Part shown: piece after piece, positions 6,808-8,914 of the stretch
Numbering within the stretch: the first letter of the stretch is position 1
Layout: every line of letters starts with the position of its first letter
Assembly: GCA_946641795.1 (NCBI GenBank)
Contig: CAMPBZ010000037.1
Location: 1 to 8,914, forward strand
Direction: 5' to 3'
Length of the DNA: 8,914 nt
Source: an uncultured Clostridia bacterium
Lineage (GTDB): Bacteria > Bacillota > Clostridia > Oscillospirales > CAG-272
Made by a program: the position numbers and the translations under genes
Notes under the pieces: generated by a model
Told to the model about the DNA's origin: nothing
Databases searched by the model: none
What the model saw: the letters and a program-made list of their open reading frames with translations, nothing else

Positions 6808-7302
6808 TTAATTATATTTGGCAAGAATGGTTTTTACATCTTCCTTTTTCAGGGAGCCGTAAACCTCGCCGTTGATGGTCATAACCGGAGCCAGACCGCA
6901 AGCGCCCAGGCATCTGGTTGCTTCTACCGAGAATTTACCGTCCGGCGAAGTGGAGCCGATCGGTACGTTCAGCTGTTTGGAGATCTCATCCAGAACGTCG
7001 CCCGAACCCTTGACGTAGCAAGCGGTGCCGAGGCAGACCGAAATGGCATATTGGCCGTCCGGATTGAGTTTGAACTGCGAGTAGAAGGTTGCAATTCCGT
7101 AGATCTCCTCTAACGAAACGCCGGTCTCTCTCGCAATGATGGCTTGAACCTCGATGGGAAGGTAGCCGTAAATGTCCTGTGCTTCCTGCATAATGGGCAT
7201 CATGCTTCCCTTCTCGCCTTTGTGCTTCTCGATAACGGCGAGCAGCTGTTTTTCCTGCTCGGGCGTACCACGAAACGCAACTGTTGTGAGCTTCTTTTTC
7301 AT
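6808..7302 (-). CDS. hydC: NuoE-like [2Fe-2S] subunit of bifurcating hydrogenase (HydC/HndA)
   Basis: The 24-kDa-type subunit that partners the NuoF-like subunit and holds a [2Fe-2S] cluster in electron transfer with NAD(P)H. The 164 residues are normal for the family. A helical N-terminal domain (about 13-75) includes MPIMQEAQDIYGYLP and the ATFYSQF segment, followed by a thioredoxin-like domain with the ligands Cys90 and Cys95 (CX4C) and Cys131 and Cys135 (CX3C). The ATG at 7300-7302 is chosen because AAGGGTGG lies eight bases upstream. The longer reading would begin with a GTG at 7312-7314, inside that ribosome binding site. This is the first gene of the operon, directly under the promoter at 7392-7420. 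Its partner genes hydB and hydA are more than 3.7 kb downstream, behind the regulatory cassette. Confidence 0.95.
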   Translation of the reverse strand: MKKKLTTVAFRGTPEQEKQLLAVIEKHKGEKGSMMPIMQEAQDIYGYLPIEVQAIIARETGVSLEEIYGIATFYSQFKLNPDGQYAISVCLGTACYVKGSGDVLDEISKQLNVPIGSTSPDGKFSVEATRCLGACGLAPVMTINGEVYGSLKKEDVKTILAKYN

Positions 7303-7310
7303 TTGTAAAT

Positions 7311-7318
7311 CCACCCTT
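7311..7318 (-). promoter_or_regulatory. Ribosome binding site deciding the hydC start
   Basis: On the minus strand this reads AAGGGTGG, eight bases before the ATG at 7302. An in-frame GTG lies within it and so cannot be the start served by it. The expected leader from the promoter above is about 80 bases long. I see no strong hairpin or riboswitch-like fold in it. Confidence 0.7.
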
Positions 7319-7391
7319 CTTTTTTTGCTGAAAAATCGTTGAATGTCCGCGTTGGGAACATCTCTACCTTATAATCAAAAGGCATCAGCAT

Positions 7392-7420
7392 ATTATAGCA
7401 CATTGATAAAAAAAAGTCAA
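7392..7420 (-). promoter_or_regulatory. Sigma-A promoter of the hydrogenase operon
   Basis: On the minus strand, TTGACT (-35, positions 7415-7420) is separated by exactly 17 bases from TATAAT (-10, positions 7392-7397). TG one base before the -10 adds an extended -10 element (TGCTATAAT). The predicted start is near 7385, about 80 bases before the hydC ATG. It is close to the ideal housekeeping promoter, so unrepressed expression should be strong. No other convincing promoter is seen inside the operon. Confidence 0.85.
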
Positions 7421-7426
7421 TATCAA
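7403..7426. repeat. Small inverted repeat over the -35 element (candidate operator)
   Basis: TTGATA (7403-7408) and TATCAA (7421-7426) form a six-base inverted repeat with a 12-base spacer spanning the -35 hexamer. The place suits a repressor site, but the arms are short and the region is AT-rich, so chance is a real possibility. It does not match the usual Rex consensus. Confidence 0.3.
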
Positions 7427-7473
7427 AAAACAAAAAAAATCGGGGAAAAATGCAACTTTTTCCCCGATTTTTT
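7425..7473 (-). terminator. Intrinsic terminator after the ABC ATPase gene
   Basis: The arms CGGGGAAAAA (7441-7450) and TTTTTCCCCG (7457-7466) pair perfectly around a six-base loop. The stem extends through flanking A/T runs to about 17 pairs (7434-7473). On the minus strand it is followed by a T-rich run (7425-7439), as expected for rho-independent termination 21 bases past the ATPase stop. T bases also follow on the plus strand, so it could act in both directions. It insulates the hydrogenase promoter, whose -35 lies only a few bases further on. Confidence 0.92.
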
Positions 7474-7493
7474 CTATTCTTTTTTGTTGAAAA

Positions 7494-8609
7494 TCAATGA
7501 ATGATCGCGCGCTCGGTTTCTTTATCGAAAAAGTGCATTTTTTCCATATTGAATGCCACTTTTACGGTGTCGCCGGCTTTGGTTTTGGAGTCCGAAGGAA
7601 CTCTTGCGGTCAAGCGTCCCTCTTCCCCAACGGTGAGGTACAGATAGATCTCGGCGCCCATCAGCTCGGTAACGTCAACAAAGGTTTCCAGCGTGGAATC
7701 CTTATATTTTTCAAGGTCTTCTTCGTCGTCAAAAATGCACTCGGGGCGCAGACCGGCGATTACCTCTTTGCCGATGTATTCCTGCAAAGCGGGATCCTCG
7801 GCTTTGGCCTGCGGCAGTTTGAGCGCGTTGCCCTCGTAAATGAAGTAAACGCCGTCGGCTTTCTTTTCCAGCGTGCCGTTCATAAAGTTCATTTGCGGGG
7901 TGCCGATAAAGCCGGCAACAAACAGGTTGACCGGTTGGTCATACAGTTTTTGCGGCGCGTCAACCTGCTGGATCAGACCGTCCTTCATAACCACGATACG
8001 GGTTGCCATGGTCATAGCCTCGACCTGGTCGTGCGTAACGTAAATGAAGGTGGTTTGCACGCGGTTGTGCAGTTTGGTCAGCTCGGTTCTCATTGCGGCG
8101 CGAAGCTTTGCGTCCAGGTTGGAAAGCGGCTCGTCAAGCAGGAAGACCTGCGGATCGCGCACGATGGCGCGGCCTAGGGCAACACGCTGTTTCTGACCGC
8201 CGGAAAGTGCCTTCGGCTTGCGGTCAAGCAGGTGGGCAATATCCAGGCTGCGAGCGGCGGCTTCCACTCTCTTTTTGATCTCTTCCTTGGGAACTTTGCT
8301 CAGCTTTAAGCCGAACGCCATATTCTCAAAGACAGACATATGCGGATAAAGCGCATAGTTCTGGAACACCATTGCAATTTTGCGGTCCTTCGGAGCCACG
8401 TCGTTGACCAGGCGGTCACCGATGAACAGCTCGCCCTCGGTAATTTCTTCCAGACCGGCGATCATACGGAGCGTGGTGGATTTTCCGCAACCGGAAGGGC
8501 CTACCAGCACCAAAAATTCCTTATCCTTAATTTCAAGGTTAAAATCCGAAACGGCAACAACGCCGCCGGGATATTTTTTGTAAATATGTCTCAGAGATAA
8601 ACCTGCCAT
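7494..8609 (-). CDS. ugpC: MsmX/UgpC-family ABC transporter ATP-binding protein
   Basis: A 371-residue cytoplasmic ATPase that energises carbohydrate (CUT1-type) ABC importers. It has Walker A GPSGCGKST (38-46), Q-loop Gln83, signature LSGGQ (135-139), Walker B with Asp159-Glu160 (LLDEP) and the H-loop His193. A C-terminal OB/TOBE-like regulatory domain runs from about 235 to the end. Length and domain layout match MsmX, MsmK and UgpC. The start is ATG 8607-8609, where the family sequence MAGLSLRHIYKKYPGG begins and AGGAGGA (8621-8627) lies upstream. An upstream in-frame ATG at 8648 would add 13 residues unlike the family and has no ribosome binding site. No permease or binding-protein gene is adjacent, and its own promoter and terminator make it a single-gene unit. 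It probably serves several sugar importers encoded elsewhere, like B. subtilis MsmX; the sugars cannot be told. Confidence 0.95.
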   Translation of the reverse strand: MAGLSLRHIYKKYPGGVVAVSDFNLEIKDKEFLVLVGPSGCGKSTTLRMIAGLEEITEGELFIGDRLVNDVAPKDRKIAMVFQNYALYPHMSVFENMAFGLKLSKVPKEEIKKRVEAAARSLDIAHLLDRKPKALSGGQKQRVALGRAIVRDPQVFLLDEPLSNLDAKLRAAMRTELTKLHNRVQTTFIYVTHDQVEAMTMATRIVVMKDGLIQQVDAPQKLYDQPVNLFVAGFIGTPQMNFMNGTLEKKADGVYFIYEGNALKLPQAKAEDPALQEYIGKEVIAGLRPECIFDDEEDLEKYKDSTLETFVDVTELMGAEIYLYLTVGEEGRLTARVPSDSKTKAGDTVKVAFNMEKMHFFDKETERAIIH

Positions 8610-8666
8610 TGTTTTTTGTTTCCTCCTGTTTCCGATCCAATCCGGCATAGTAATAGATCATACTAC

Positions 8667-8672
8667 ATTATA
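8667..8672 (-). promoter_or_regulatory. Extended -10 promoter of the ABC ATPase gene
   Basis: On the minus strand TATAAT is preceded by TGC, giving the extended -10 motif TGCTATAAT, the same as at the hydrogenase promoter. The -35 position about 17 bases upstream holds no good match, so activity may lean on the extended element. The predicted start is near 8660, about 50 bases before the ATG at 8609, and AGGAGGA lies in this leader. Confidence 0.7.
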
Positions 8673-8787
8673 GCAAATTTTGATCCAAAATGAAAGATAT
8701 GATTTCCCCAAATTTTGCGCGTTTGAATTGTGCAAAATGTATAAAAGAGTTTCAAAATAGGCGAAATTTATAGATTTTGCTACCTTT
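8673..8787. other. AT-rich intergenic gap between tex and the ABC ATPase gene
   Basis: I see no gene and no convincing hairpin terminator for the tex transcript here. The stretch repeats a GCAAAAT-like word in both orientations: GCAAATTTT at 8673, ATTTTGC at 8712, GCAAAAT at 8732 and ATTTTGC at 8774. The last two could pair as a seven-base inverted repeat with a 35-base loop, which is too weak to call a terminator. Confidence 0.4.
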
Positions 8788-8914
8788 TTATGGCTTTTTG
8801 CGCATGGTAAGGGCAATTCTCTTTTTGGCAACGTCCACGCTCAAAACACGAACGGTGACAATATCGCCGACCTTAACAACCTCGGAGGGGTGTTTGATAT
8901 ACCGGTCGGCAAGC
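8788..8914 (-). CDS. tex: Tex-type S1-domain RNA-binding protein, C-terminal end (runs off right edge)
   Basis: The last 41 residues of a protein read from the window edge to a TAA at 8788-8790. They end in an S1 RNA-binding domain: LADRYIKHPSEVVKVGD, then beta strands and KKRIALTMR near the terminus. The combination of the HPSEVVKVGD segment and the RIALTMR ending is what I know from the C-terminal S1 domain of Tex (a nucleic-acid-binding accessory protein usually over 700 residues). Other S1 proteins end similarly, so the full-length identity is not proven from this fragment. It lies 178 bases upstream of the ABC ATPase gene and is probably a separate transcription unit. Confidence 0.75.
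   Translation of the reverse strand, partial: LADRYIKHPSEVVKVGDIVTVRVLSVDVAKKRIALTMRKKP

Noticed and set aside
7303..7385. Possible riboswitch or attenuator in the hydC leader
   Set aside because: About 80 bases with no strong stem, no conserved motif I recognise and no terminator-like hairpin.
7497..8177. Plus-strand open frame opposite the ABC ATPase
   Set aside because: The minus-strand frame has every ABC ATPase motif. The opposite frame has no recognisable domain.
8732..8780. Terminator for the tex transcript
   Set aside because: Only a seven-base inverted repeat with a 35-base loop and no following T-run; too weak to call.
1..8914. CRISPR array, tRNA or rRNA genes, transposon or phage genes
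   Set aside because: No regularly spaced repeats, cloverleaf-like segments, transposase or integrase motifs were seen. Coding genes fill almost the whole window.

Overview
The window looks like chromosomal DNA of an anaerobic, fermentative Firmicute of class Clostridia. This rests on the multi-subunit [FeFe]-hydrogenase genes, strong GGAGG-type ribosome binding sites, consensus sigma-A promoters (TTGACT-17-TATAAT) and protein-level resemblance to clostridial families. The GC content is moderate. I cannot name a genus. All recognisable genes lie on the minus strand, so the transcriptional order runs from high to low coordinates.

At the right edge (8788-8914) is the C-terminal end of a Tex-type S1-domain RNA-binding protein. 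A 178-base AT-rich gap follows, holding an extended -10 promoter. Then comes a single-gene unit (7494-8609) encoding a MsmX/UgpC-type sugar-ABC-transporter ATPase with no permease beside it, closed by a strong 17-bp hairpin terminator (about 7434-7473).

Immediately after the terminator, a near-consensus promoter (7392-7420) starts a ten-gene operon that runs off the left edge. Its structural genes encode an NAD(P)-linked, probably electron-bifurcating, trimeric-type [FeFe] hydrogenase. They are HydC/NuoE-like (6808-7302), a small [2Fe-2S] ferredoxin-like protein (2676-3050), HydB/NuoF-like (828-2657) and HydA, the catalytic subunit, of which 269 N-terminal residues are present (1-808). The order matches hndA-hndB-hndC-hndD of Desulfovibrio.

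Between the HydC gene and the rest sits a six-gene regulatory-looking cassette (3087-6792): a DRTGG-type protein, an anti-sigma-factor-like ATPase, a HydS-like hydrogenase homologue, a second DRTGG-type protein, a PHP phosphoesterase and a second HATPase_c protein. The genes overlap by 4-14 bases or lie 24 bases apart, so they are very probably co-translated. The HydS-like protein keeps the four cysteines that bind the H-cluster but has Ala in place of the proton-relay Cys, and it lacks the usual PAS domain. My reading is that this cassette senses H2 or redox state and signals through ATP-binding and phospho-transfer or phosphoesterase proteins to tune the hydrogenase encoded around it. That is inference. 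Similar neighbourhoods are known in clostridia, but I know of no established mechanism.
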